From positions 1-64,000 of the forward strand of contig NZ_JAATVY010000019.1 of the NCBI RefSeq assembly GCF_011947195.1: a stretch of 64,000 nucleotides of DNA, in the 5' to 3' direction. The notes under the pieces were generated by a model that was given only the letters and a program-made list of their open reading frames with translations, searched no databases and was not told where the DNA came from. Position numbers and translations under genes: made by a program. Origin of the DNA: Planosporangium thailandense (lineage in GTDB: Bacteria; Actinomycetota; Actinomycetes; Mycobacteriales; Micromonosporaceae). Of this stretch, positions 9,734 through 17,342 are shown piece by piece. Each line of letters begins with the position of its first letter. The first letter of the stretch is position 1.

Positions 9734-10782
9734 GCGGCTGCTCCCTCGACGTTCACGATCAATTTTCCATTGTGCCGGCCCTCCCTGAGCGCGGTGAGGG
9801 CGTGGTCGACGCGGTGGAGCGTCATCGGCTCGGCGACGACGGGTGTGACGCGGTGCGCCGCGACGAACCTGACAGCAGCCGCCATCTCGCCGGGTGCGGC
9901 CATGTGTCCAACCAGCAGATTCGCCCCACCGTGCAGGCCGGCGGGAAGGTCGACGGGCGTGTCCGCCACCGATCCGAACCGGACCACCCGCCCGTACCCG
10001 CGCGGGGCCGCCAGCTTCAGTGAGGTGAGCAGCGCGGGGCCGCCGACACCGTCGAGCACCACGTCCACGCCGTGCGGCCCGACGATGTCCCGGACCGTCT
10101 GTTCCACGTCGTCGCGCCGGTAGTTCACGGTGTGCGCGACACCGAGCGCGCGGGCGCGGGCCAGCTTGGCGTCGTCGGACGAGGTGGCGATCACGGTGGC
10201 GCCGGCGGCGACCGCGAGCTGCGCGCCGATCTGGGCCACCCCGCCGCCCACACCGTGTACGAGCACCGTCTCGCCGGGCTGAAGGCCGGCCGCCACGAAC
10301 AGGCTGTGGTAGGCCGTACCGAGCGCCATCGGCAGCGCGGCCGCCTGCTCCAGGTTCAGGTGCGCCGGTACCCGGTGCAGGTTGCGCGCGGGGACGGCGA
10401 TCAGCTCGGCGAGGGTACCGTCGGCCGGCCCGCCGAGTACCGAGAGCGCGGGGCAGAAGATGACCTTCCCGGTGCGGCAGTGTTCGCAGCTGCCGCAGGT
10501 CAGCAGCGGGTCGATCAGCACCCGGTCGCCGGCCCGCCAGCCGGTGACCCCGTCGCCGACCGCGGCCACCGTGCCGGCGCCGTCGGCCCCCATGACGAAC
10601 GGACCGCTGGGGACGAAGAACCGGGGGCCGCGCTCCCGATCCATCCACAGGAGATCGCGGTGGTTGAGCGCTGCCGCGTGGATGCGTACGAGCGCCTCAC
10701 CGTACCCGGGTACCGGATCGGGCGCCTCGGTGAGCTGCGGCGGGGTACCGGTCAGTGGTTCGGTCAGGGTCAGTGCGCGCAT
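9730..10782 (-). CDS. Zinc-type alcohol dehydrogenase / quinone oxidoreductase (MDR family)
   Basis: A 350-aa medium-chain dehydrogenase/reductase using NAD(P)H. The N-terminal GroES-like catalytic domain shows AALNHRDLLWM, GADGAGTVAAVGDGV and a structural zinc loop CGSCEHC followed by a downstream Cys. The nucleotide-binding domain has VLVHGVGGGVAQIGAQLA. A catalytic-zinc Cys in the first segment is not evident (NHRD instead of C-x-D), as in many quinone-reductase-like members. AAGGAG precedes the ATG. It is coupled to the cupin downstream and lies 60 nt after the F420/NADP reductase-like gene. Confidence 0.9.
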   Translation of the reverse strand: MRALTLTEPLTGTPPQLTEAPDPVPGYGEALVRIHAAALNHRDLLWMDRERGPRFFVPSGPFVMGADGAGTVAAVGDGVTGWRAGDRVLIDPLLTCGSCEHCRTGKVIFCPALSVLGGPADGTLAELIAVPARNLHRVPAHLNLEQAAALPMALGTAYHSLFVAAGLQPGETVLVHGVGGGVAQIGAQLAVAAGATVIATSSDDAKLARARALGVAHTVNYRRDDVEQTVRDIVGPHGVDVVLDGVGGPALLTSLKLAAPRGYGRVVRFGSVADTPVDLPAGLHGGANLLVGHMAAPGEMAAAVRFVAAHRVTPVVAEPMTLHRVDHALTALREGRHNGKLIVNVEGAAA

Positions 10783-10842
10783 GGCGGGTCTCCTTGGGGC
10801 GTGGCTGTCAGCTACCGGCGCGGGCGCCTGAGCGGGGTGTGC

Positions 10843-11535
10843 TCACCGGGACTGCTCGTCGGCCGCGCCCAGCAGTCGCCAACTGATCCGCGGGTAGTGG
10901 CCGTGGCGTACGGCCAGCTCCCGGCCGAGCAACGTCATCCGCTCGATCGTGCGGTTGTTGGCGAGCCGACCGGCGTCCAGGACGCGGAAGGGCAGCGGGG
11001 TGAGCAGCTCGATGACGGCACGCCGGGCCGCCGGGTCGTCGCCGGTGACCAGGACGTCGGACGGGCCCTCGGGGAAGTCGGGGTCGTCGAGTACCACCCA
11101 GAACGTGTTCTTGAACGCGCCGACCACGGACGCGCCCGGCAGCCGGCGCGCGAGCTCCTCGGCCGCCGAGGTCGTCTCGGGGAGAGTGAAGTCCTCGAAG
11201 TCGTCGGTGAACGGGTTGGCGATGTCGACGACGATCCGGCCGGCGAGCGCGTCCGCGTACCGGTCGGCGAAGGTGACCGCGTCCCGGTGCCAGAGCGCCA
11301 GGATCACGACATCGGCCCGCAACGCTTGATCGTGGTCGGCGGGCTCGACCGACCCGGCCACCCCGAGCTCCGCGGCGGCTGCGGTCAGCCGCTGCGGGTC
11401 GCGCGAGCCCCACAGCAGCCCTTGGTGGTACGGCGCGAGCTGGCGCACGAGGCCGCGGCCCATCCGGCCGGAGCCGATGATCGCGATCCGGCGGTCCGTG
11501 GATCGGGTGAACGGTGGACGCTGCGGCTGGCTCAT
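10843..11535 (-). CDS. NADPH-dependent F420 reductase-like oxidoreductase
   Basis: A 230-aa Rossmann-fold protein of the F420H2:NADP oxidoreductase-like (NpdG/NAD-binding) family. RIAIIGSGRMGRGLVRQL is the dinucleotide motif, followed by WGSRDPQRL. VVDIANPFTDDFED and VVGAFKNTFWVVLDDPDF match the region that contacts cofactor in this family. TGDDPAARRAVIELL and an AGRLANNRTIERMT segment close the domain. It may be a general NADP-dependent reductase rather than an F420 enzyme. It is the first gene of the operon and divergent from tetR, with two palindromic operators in the shared promoter. Confidence 0.82.
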   Translation of the reverse strand: MSQPQRPPFTRSTDRRIAIIGSGRMGRGLVRQLAPYHQGLLWGSRDPQRLTAAAAELGVAGSVEPADHDQALRADVVILALWHRDAVTFADRYADALAGRIVVDIANPFTDDFEDFTLPETTSAAEELARRLPGASVVGAFKNTFWVVLDDPDFPEGPSDVLVTGDDPAARRAVIELLTPLPFRVLDAGRLANNRTIERMTLLGRELAVRHGHYPRISWRLLGAADEQSR

Positions 11536-11597
11536 GACGCCTCCAAGGTCGCGGGTGGTCGGGGTGGGGCGGCACGAGGGGCCGATCCCGCCCGAAC

Positions 11598-11657
11598 TCC
11601 AACTGGATAGTTGGATCTTGACAGTCGCCTGGGAGAAACGTCAACTGTTTAGTTGGA
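11598..11657. promoter_or_regulatory. Paired operators in tetR/reductase divergent promoter
   Basis: TCCAACT-GGAT-AGTTGGA (11598-11615) and CAACT-GTTT-AGTTG (11642-11655) share the CAACT-N4-AGTTG core. Their centres are 42 bp apart, about four helical turns. TTGACA at 11618-11623 lies between them, with 17 nt to TCAACT at 11641, so binding would cover the tetR promoter. Confidence 0.75.
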
Positions 11658-11672
11658 GACCGACCAGTAAGT

Positions 11673-12314
11673 ATGATCAAGCTCATGGCATGGCAGACGG
11701 AGCTCACCCGGCAACGGTTGCTGGACGCCGCGGTGCAGGAGTTCGCGGAGTTCGGTGGCGCCGGCTGCCGGGTCGATCGGATCGCGAAACGGGCCGGCAT
11801 CAGCAAGGAACGGCTGTACGGCTACTTCGGCGACAAGGAAGCGCTCTTCACCCAGGTACTGCGCCAGGAGTTGGCGCGCCTCGCCGCGGCCGTCCCGCTC
11901 AGTGACGAGCAGGCACGCGACCTCGGCGAGTACGCCGGTCGCGTGTTGCGGCACCACCGCGAGCATCCGGCGCTGCTCCGGCTGCTGTACTGGGAGGGCC
12001 TCGAACGAGGTGGTGAAGCGGTCGTCGACGAGCTGGGCCGGGCCGGCTACTACGAGGAGAAGGTCGCTGCGGTGGCGCGCGCCCAGCGGGACGGCTACCT
12101 GACCGCGTCGATCAGCGCGGCGGAGTTGATGTACGCGGTGATCGCGTTGGCCGGGTGGTGGGCGGCCGCGCCGCAGGTCTGTCGGATCCTCACCGGCGCC
12201 GTGACGCCGCCGGGTGGGCGCGGTGACGCGGCGGTCCCCGGAGAGGAGGCCGTCGTCGCGATGGTGCGCCGGATGAGCGTGCCCGATCACGGCGCGGGGG
12301 CCGTCGGCCGTTAG
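11673..12314 (+). CDS. TetR family transcriptional regulator
   Basis: A 213-aa repressor. The N-terminal HTH spans about residues 10-56: TRQRLLDAAVQEFAEFGGAG and then IAKRAGISKERLYGYFGDKEALF, the canonical TetR recognition helix. The C-terminal ligand domain is not diagnostic. It is divergent from the NADP reductase-MDR-cupin operon with two matching palindromes between them, so it most likely represses both itself and that operon until an unknown electrophile or metabolite is bound. Its stop overlaps the end of the convergent HXXEE gene by four bases. Confidence 0.93.
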   Translation: MIKLMAWQTELTRQRLLDAAVQEFAEFGGAGCRVDRIAKRAGISKERLYGYFGDKEALFTQVLRQELARLAAAVPLSDEQARDLGEYAGRVLRHHREHPALLRLLYWEGLERGGEAVVDELGRAGYYEEKVAAVARAQRDGYLTASISAAELMYAVIALAGWWAAAPQVCRILTGAVTPPGGRGDAAVPGEEAVVAMVRRMSVPDHGAGAVGR

Positions 12315-12814
12315 CGCTTCGGCGCGAGGGTGCGGGCCAGGGCGTGGCAGGCCACGGTGGCGACGGGTAGCAGCGCCGCCGCACTGACGGCGGCCGTACG
12401 GGCGGGTCCGCGTACGCCGGCCCGGCCGAGTTGGCGCCACGCCCAGACCGAGAACGGGGCGACCACGAGCGGGGCGGTCGCCGCGCCAGGGGTGTAGCCA
12501 CGCAGCGTGGCCGCCTGCGCGATGTGGGTGACGGAGTGCAGGCCGAACCCGGCCAGGGTGGCCTGGTAGAAGCGGCTGCGCCCGCCGGTACGCGCGCCGC
12601 GCGCCGCTGCCGCGGCCACGATGGCCCCCATTGCGCCGACGGCGAAACGCGCCTGTGCCGGGTTTACGCGCAGCCGGTCCCAGACCCGGTCGGGCACCCG
12701 CGGAAACCGCGCGTTCAGGCGCGGCCGGGCCCGGTCGACCCAACCGCCCATCGTCAGCAGTTCCTCGGCGTCGTGGACGGCCCACGCCAGGAACAGCCCC
12801 CACGTGGCGGCCAT
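12311..12814 (-). CDS. HXXEE domain membrane protein
   Basis: A 167-aa polytopic membrane protein. The first helix contains AWAVHDAEELLTMGGW, the H-x-x-E-E motif that names the family. A second His-rich helix reads GFGLHSVTHIAQAATLRGYTPG, followed by two further hydrophobic spans. The conserved His/Glu residues suggest a metal site in the membrane, but no activity is established. The start at ATG 12814 is chosen because the motif begins near residue 13 in relatives; a GTG nine codons upstream is the alternative. Confidence 0.82.
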   Translation of the reverse strand: MAATWGLFLAWAVHDAEELLTMGGWVDRARPRLNARFPRVPDRVWDRLRVNPAQARFAVGAMGAIVAAAAARGARTGGRSRFYQATLAGFGLHSVTHIAQAATLRGYTPGAATAPLVVAPFSVWAWRQLGRAGVRGPARTAAVSAAALLPVATVACHALARTLAPKR

Positions 12815-12910
12815 AAGACGATCATCCCGCTGTGCTGTCACGGCACCGCAGCCTACGGTACGAACAGGACCGCGCGGCGCGGAATGATCAACAAGCGCAC
12901 CGGTCGCGAC

Positions 12911-12957
12911 GCGGAACGATCAGGATGCGGAACGATCAGGATGCGGAACGATCAGGA
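12911..12957. repeat. 16-bp tandem array overlapping HIT stop
   Basis: Three copies of GCGGAACGATCAGGAT end inside the stop codon region of the HIT gene. Confidence 0.88.
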
Positions 12958-13347
12958 CAGCGCGGCGAGGATCCGGTCGCGGGCCCCGTCCAACTCCTCC
13001 GCCGGGACGTTGCTGTTGGCCCGCTTGAAGTCGAAGTCCTCCAGTCCCCAGGTGGGAAGGACGTGCAGGTGCGTGTGCGGCACCTCGAAGCCGGCGATGA
13101 TCAGGCCGGCGCGGGGCGCGTCGAAGGCGCGCCGGACCGCTGCCCCGATCTTGCCGGCGACGACCATCAGGTGGGCCTGGAGGTCGGGCTCCATCGTGGT
13201 CCAGTCGTCGATCTCCTCGCGCGGTACGACCAGGGTGTGCCCGGGAGTGATCGGCGCGATGGTCAGGAACGCGACCGCGCGGTCGTCGGTCCACACGAAC
13301 CGGCCCGGCAGCTCGCCGTTGATGATCTTGGTGAATACCGTCGGCAT
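12952..13347 (-). CDS. HIT family hydrolase
   Basis: A 131-aa histidine-triad protein, a nucleotide hydrolase or transferase acting on AMP-linked compounds. MPTVFTKIINGELPGRFVW and ITPGHTLVVPREEIDDW are standard. The catalytic motif is HTHLHVLP (His-x-His-x-His), intact. The ATG at 13345-13347 is selected because the family begins T-x-F-x-K-I-I-x-G; upstream in-frame sequence is a 19-bp repeat and not protein-like. It is probably monocistronic, upstream neighbour Sir2 being on the same strand 130 nt away. Confidence 0.93.
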   Translation of the reverse strand: MPTVFTKIINGELPGRFVWTDDRAVAFLTIAPITPGHTLVVPREEIDDWTTMEPDLQAHLMVVAGKIGAAVRRAFDAPRAGLIIAGFEVPHTHLHVLPTWGLEDFDFKRANSNVPAEELDGARDRILAALS

Positions 13348-13385
13348 GGCGTGATTGTCGCAGTAGGACGCGGCGCGGGCGCGGC

Positions 13386-13461
13386 GCGGGTCCGATCGGT
13401 TGTAGCGGGTCCGATCGGTTGGAGGCGATCCGATCGGTTGGAGGCGATCCGATCGGTTGGA
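13386..13461. repeat. 19-bp intergenic tandem array
   Basis: Four 19-bp units containing TCCGATCGGTTG fill the gap between the HIT start and the Sir2 stop. CCGATCGG in each unit is itself palindromic. Confidence 0.88.
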
Positions 13462-13478
13462 CATGCGCGGGCGGTACG

Positions 13479-14375
13479 TCAGCGAGCGGCCCCCGCCGGG
13501 CCCGCGACGGCCGACGCGGTCGCCGGTGGGTCGACGCGCCGGACGAGTTCGGTGAGTACGGAGCCCAGCGGGCCGTCGACCGTCAGCGCGGCGTAGCGGT
13601 CGCCGCGCGTCGCGCCCTGGTTGACGATCGCCACCGGAATCCCCAGCTTGGCGGCGCGCAGCACGAACCGGCGGCCCGACATCACGGTCAACGACGAGCC
13701 GAGTACGAGTAGCAGGCGGGCGCGCTCGACGAGGGAGAAACTCGCCTGGACCCGGTCAGCCGGTACGGTCTCGCCGAAGAAGACGACGTCGGGCTTGAGC
13801 GTGCCGCCGGGACAGACCTGGCAGTCGACCATCCGGAACCGTTCGACGTCACCGTCGCGCAGGTCGACGTCGCCGTCGGCGTTGACGCCCACGATCCGGG
13901 CGTCGAACCGGGGATTGGCCTGGCGCAGCCGGAGGTCCAGCTCGTCGCGGGAGAGCAGGTCACCGCAGTGCAGGCACACCACCCGCCCGAGACTGCCGTG
14001 AAGCTCGATGACGTCCCGTGCGCCGGCGGCCTGGTGCAGGCCGTCCACGTTCTGTGTGACGATGCCGCGCAGCAGCCCCAGGCGCTGAAGCTGGGCGACG
14101 GCGTGGTGGCCGGCGTTCGCGCGGGCCCGGGCCACGGTCCGCCAGCCGAGGTGGCTGCGGGCCCAGTACCGCCGCCGCGCCCCGGGGTCACCGGTGAAGG
14201 TCTGGTAGGTCATCGGCGCGCTGCGCCGCGTCGCCCCGCTCGGCCCCCGGTAGTCGGGGATGCCGGACTCGGTCGACAGCCCCGCGCCACTGAGCACCAC
14301 GACGTCACCGTCGGCTACCAGCGCGGCCAGCGCGCTGATGGTGTCCGGTCCGCTGTCGGTCACCGCATCGATCAC
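13479..14375 (-). CDS. Sir2 family NAD-dependent protein deacylase
   Basis: A 298-aa sirtuin that removes acyl groups from lysines using NAD+. GAGLSTESGIPDYRG binds NAD, TQNVDGLH supplies the ribose contacts, and LHGSLGRVVC contains the catalytic His. A zinc tetrad is given by CLHC and CQVCPGG, spaced about 50 residues apart. KPDVVFFGETVP and LLVLGSSLTV complete the Rossmann part. GTG 14375 is preferred over GTG 14393 because of the GAGGGA upstream. The C-terminal ~30 residues are low-complexity Ala/Val/Pro. Confidence 0.93.
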   Translation of the reverse strand: MIDAVTDSGPDTISALAALVADGDVVVLSGAGLSTESGIPDYRGPSGATRRSAPMTYQTFTGDPGARRRYWARSHLGWRTVARARANAGHHAVAQLQRLGLLRGIVTQNVDGLHQAAGARDVIELHGSLGRVVCLHCGDLLSRDELDLRLRQANPRFDARIVGVNADGDVDLRDGDVERFRMVDCQVCPGGTLKPDVVFFGETVPADRVQASFSLVERARLLLVLGSSLTVMSGRRFVLRAAKLGIPVAIVNQGATRGDRYAALTVDGPLGSVLTELVRRVDPPATASAVAGPAGAAR

Positions 14376-14453
14376 GCGTCCATGGTCCCTCACCGGTGCG
14401 TGGAGCCCTGAGGGAGCGGGGCGAACGCTGCGACGGAAGCGACCGGGGCGGAT

Positions 14454-14624
14454 CTACGCGGCGGCCAGGTGCTCGTCGGCGGACGGAGTCGCGACCGGCC
14501 GGTCCGCGCCGTACCGGGTGATCTCCACGACGACCTCGGCACCGGTGGGGTCCACGAGTACCGATGAGGGCGACAGCATCTCGGCCGGGTCCATGCGGTA
14601 CACGGTGGGGTCTTCTGAAGCCAT
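14454..14624 (-). CDS. Small hypothetical protein
   Basis: A 56-aa acidic protein beginning MASEDPTVYRMDPAEMLSPS. It has one hydrophobic strand (AEVVVEITRYGADRP) and ends in EHLAAA. G/C third-position bias supports coding. Upstream in-frame codons consist of a degenerate GGGTCTGCGGC repeat, so the ATG at 14622-14624 is the natural start. The family is not recognised, and no membrane or metal motif is seen. Confidence 0.5.
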   Translation of the reverse strand: MASEDPTVYRMDPAEMLSPSSVLVDPTGAEVVVEITRYGADRPVATPSADEHLAAA

Positions 14625-14689
14625 GTATCCCCCATCGGCGCGCCCGGCGGTCGGTTGAGGTTTCCGGCCGGGTGGTGCCGGCCGCGGCG

Positions 14690-14770
14690 ATGGATCTGCG
14701 GCGGTGGGTCTGCGGCGGTGGGTCTGCGGCGATGGGTCAGCCCAATGGGTCTGCGGCAACGGGTCTGCAG
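14690..14770. repeat. ~14-bp intergenic tandem array
   Basis: About six imperfect units of TGGGTCTGCGGCGG precede the small gene on the minus strand. Confidence 0.75.
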
Positions 14771-14820
14771 CCCCGTCACCGCGACCACCGCATCCGCGGT
14801 TGTTGCAGGACCCGCGGTGG

Positions 14821-15561
14821 CTACAGGTTGCGCTCGGCGTACACCTTCATCGCGTCACGCACGAACGCCGCGACCCCCTCGCCGTGCCGGTCGTAGTTGG
14901 CCGTGTAGCGCGGGTCGGCCACGTACATCTCGCCCAGCCCGATCACGTACTCCTTCGTCGGGTTCATCGTCACCGACAGCCAGTCGACGTGGCGCCGGAC
15001 GATGTCCTGTACCTCGTCGCTGTCGACATGCGCGCCGGCCTGGTGCGCCCGCCCGTAGTCGCGCGCGATGTCGAGGTGCTGCTGCTGGAACGCCTTCTTC
15101 TCGGCGTCACTGAGCGAGCGCCACCATCGGTCGCCCCGCTCGTACGCCTCGCGACCCCACCGCTCGGTCACCTCCTGCTCGTACCGGGTGTGGTCGAACC
15201 CGTCGAGTACCTCTTCCGCCATCAGCGGCTCACCTTCCTCCGTCTTGCGTAGCGTCGTCCGTACCGATGCGATCTGCCGCGCGATGCGATCGCGCTCCTG
15301 CTCGAGGAGCGCGAGGTGGGTGCGAAGCGCCGCGACGGTGTCCCGCTGCCCGTCGAGCACCTCGGCGATGGCCGGCAGGCCGAGGCCGAGCTGTCGCAGC
15401 AGCAGGATCCGTTGCAGCCGGACCAGGCACTCCTCGTCGTAGTACCGGTAGCCGTTGCCGCCCACCCGGCTGGGCACGAGCAGGCCGAGCTGGTCGTAGT
15501 GCCGCAGCGTCCGGCTCGTCGTGCCGGCCAGGCGCGCGATGTCCTGAATTGACCATTCCAT
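14821..15561 (-). CDS. MerR family regulator with TipAS-like domain
   Basis: A 246-aa regulator of the TipA type. The N-terminal MerR HTH reads WSIQDIARLAGTTSRTLRHY and then GLLVPSRVGGNGYRYYDEEC. A long dimerisation helix (about 75-115) follows, then a TipAS-like antibiotic-binding domain with VTERWGREAYERGDRWWRSL, a DYGRAHQAG segment and DPRYTANYDRHGEGVAAFV. TipA proteins sense thiopeptides and other drugs and activate promoters with overlong spacers. Its own promoter shows exactly that layout, so autoactivation is expected. Confidence 0.92.
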   Translation of the reverse strand: MEWSIQDIARLAGTTSRTLRHYDQLGLLVPSRVGGNGYRYYDEECLVRLQRILLLRQLGLGLPAIAEVLDGQRDTVAALRTHLALLEQERDRIARQIASVRTTLRKTEEGEPLMAEEVLDGFDHTRYEQEVTERWGREAYERGDRWWRSLSDAEKKAFQQQHLDIARDYGRAHQAGAHVDSDEVQDIVRRHVDWLSVTMNPTKEYVIGLGEMYVADPRYTANYDRHGEGVAAFVRDAMKVYAERNL

Positions 15562-15595
15562 CGCCGTTCGCCCCCCGCATCTCGTCGGTGACACC

Positions 15596-15626
15596 ACGAT
15601 AGAAGTTGACGCTGCGTCAACCTCAA
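15596..15626 (-). promoter_or_regulatory. MerR-type promoter with 19-bp spacer and palindrome
   Basis: On the minus strand a -35 TTGAGG (15626-15621) and a -10 TATCGT (15601-15596) are 19 bp apart. The spacer carries the perfect palindrome GTTGACGC-A-GCGTCAAC (15605-15621). This is the architecture on which MerR/TipA proteins act by DNA distortion. Confidence 0.78.
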
Positions 15627-15672
15627 GTCGATTCGGGTCCGACCGCGAGCCGGCCTCCTGACAGCGCGGCGG

Positions 15673-16416
15673 CTACGGTACGGGCGGCACGGCGGGCGCG
15701 CCCGTCCCGTCCCGCAGCCAGTCCACCGCGTGGTCGACCACGTGCTCGGGTACCTCGTGGCCGCCGTCGAACTCGTCGTACGCGACCTCGTACCCCATGG
15801 CCTCCAGCCGTGGCACGAGCCGGTGGCTGCATGCGGTGATGGGCAGCACGGTGTCGCCGACGCCGTGCGAGACGAACACCCGGGGCCGTCCGTGGACCAC
15901 CAGCGGGGCGGCGAAGCCCGGGGAGAAGGCGAGGATGGCGCCGAAGAGATCGCCGTTGGACAGCCCGATCGACAGCGCGTACGACGCTCCGTCCGAGAAG
16001 CCGCCGACGACGGCGTACTCCACCGGGTACGAGTTGACGACCTCCTCCAGCAGCCGGTCGATGCGGCGCACGTCCTTTCCGAACCCGTCGACGATGACGT
16101 CCCAGGTGGAGAGGGTCGACTGGGGCGCCACCAGCAGCAGTCGCTGCTCGTCGGCGGCCGGGAGCAGCAGGTCCAGGCCGTGCCGCGGCGAGCCCCCGGC
16201 GCCGTGCAGGAGCAGGGCCAGCCGGTACGGGCGGCCGTCCGCCGGCGCCGGCACGTACGCCAGCCCCACGAGGTCCCCGGTCGGCCCTTCGAACGACAGC
16301 AGGCCGGTCCTGTCGGCGGCGCTCACCGGCTGTTCCAGCCGTACCGTGAGCCGGCCGTGTTGCGCGTTCTCTTCGATCTGGGTGTGCGGTGGCGCCGATT
16401 CGGTTCCTCGTGGCAT
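15673..16416 (-). CDS. Alpha/beta-hydrolase (phospholipase/carboxylesterase family)
   Basis: A 247-aa serine hydrolase. LALLLHGAGGSPRHG forms the oxyanion hole, and VVGGFSDGASYALSIGL holds the nucleophile in G-F-S-D-G. VSHGVGDTVLPI supplies the Asp and GGHEVPEHV the His. The size and G-x-S-D-G match the phospholipase/carboxylesterase group, which acts on short acyl esters; the natural substrate is unknown. There is no signal peptide. ATG 16414-16416 is used since upstream in-frame residues look non-coding. It is divergent from the Nudix gene across a 163-nt gap. Confidence 0.88.
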   Translation of the reverse strand: MPRGTESAPPHTQIEENAQHGRLTVRLEQPVSAADRTGLLSFEGPTGDLVGLAYVPAPADGRPYRLALLLHGAGGSPRHGLDLLLPAADEQRLLLVAPQSTLSTWDVIVDGFGKDVRRIDRLLEEVVNSYPVEYAVVGGFSDGASYALSIGLSNGDLFGAILAFSPGFAAPLVVHGRPRVFVSHGVGDTVLPITACSHRLVPRLEAMGYEVAYDEFDGGHEVPEHVVDHAVDWLRDGTGAPAVPPVP

Positions 16417-16579
16417 CGGTTCACGCCTGCTGGTCGATCCGGTCGGTCCGGCTACTGCCGGGTACCCCGGATGGTGACGGTTAAGCCCACGCGGGTGCGC
16501 CGCGTCCATCGGTAGGATCGCTGCCGCCGATGTGAGCTGCCACTGACGTGAGCTGCCGTCGATGGGATTGGAGTGATCC

Positions 16580-17149
16580 GTGCGTACCGCTGACCCGCTC
16601 GTCGAGGCGCTCGACCGGTACCAGCCGGACGGCGAGGTCGAGGCGGTCGACCTCGCCCGGGTCCGCGACCTGGCGGGGACCGGCGACCCCTGGTCGCGGT
16701 CGACCGCCCTGCACGTCACCGCCTCGGCCCTGATCGTCCACCCCCCGACGGCCCGGGTGCTGCTGCGCTGGCACGCCCGCCAGCAGGCGTGGCTGCAGGT
16801 CGGCGGGCACGCCGATCCCGGCGAGCTGGACCCGGTCGCGATCGCGCTGCGGGAGGGGCGCGAGGAGACCGGGCTCGACGATCTCGTTCCGTGGCCCGAC
16901 GCCCGGGTCGTCCACGTCGTCGTCGTGCCGGTCGCGCCATCGGCTCAGGAGCCGGCGCACGAGCACGTCGACGTCCGGTTCGTGCTCGCCACCGGTACGC
17001 CGGAGCGGGTGCGGCCGGAGAACCCTACGGCGGAGCTCCGGTGGCTGTCGGTGGCGGAGGCGCATTCGCTGACCGGCGAGGCCAACCTGCGCGAGACGCT
17101 TTCCCGAGTCGGCCGGTTGCTGTCGACCGCCGGGAAGCCGACCACCTGA
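16580..17149 (+). CDS. NUDIX hydrolase
   Basis: A 189-aa Nudix hydrolase acting on a nucleoside diphosphate-linked compound. The Nudix helix region runs GGHADPGELD then ALREGREETGL; there is one residue more than the canonical G-x5-E-x7-R-E spacing, a variation I recall in actinobacterial members. The REGREETG core with its metal-binding Glu residues is intact. VQHVDVRFVL-like strands (EHVDVRFVLATG) and ENPTAELRWLSVAEA follow. The GTG start has TGGAGTG upstream. The substrate is not predictable. Confidence 0.88.
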   Translation: MRTADPLVEALDRYQPDGEVEAVDLARVRDLAGTGDPWSRSTALHVTASALIVHPPTARVLLRWHARQQAWLQVGGHADPGELDPVAIALREGREETGLDDLVPWPDARVVHVVVVPVAPSAQEPAHEHVDVRFVLATGTPERVRPENPTAELRWLSVAEAHSLTGEANLRETLSRVGRLLSTAGKPTT

Positions 17150-17282
17150 GGCGGGAACCCGACCGCCGGAGGGCGGCAACGGGGAGCGCCGGCGGTACTG
17201 CGGGTACGCCAGGTTCCAGCATGGTCGTCTCCCCGGATGTCGCTCGCGGTCATCCTGTCCCGGACCCGCGCCGGTGACCGAG

Positions 17283-17325
17283 CGGTACGGGTGACGGTGT
17301 CGCGTCGACACCGCCACCCGTACCG
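17283..17325. terminator. Hairpin between Nudix and MMPL genes
   Basis: A 20-bp stem with one mismatch (17283-17302 with 17306-17325) encloses a 3-nt loop between two convergent genes. It could stop transcription from both sides. Confidence 0.65.
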
Positions 17326-17342
17326 GCGTGGGGAGGGGCCGG

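Noticed and set aside
13386-13461. CRISPR-like array
   Set aside because: Units are directly abutting 19-bp tandem copies with no unique spacers; the same holds for all other arrays in the window.
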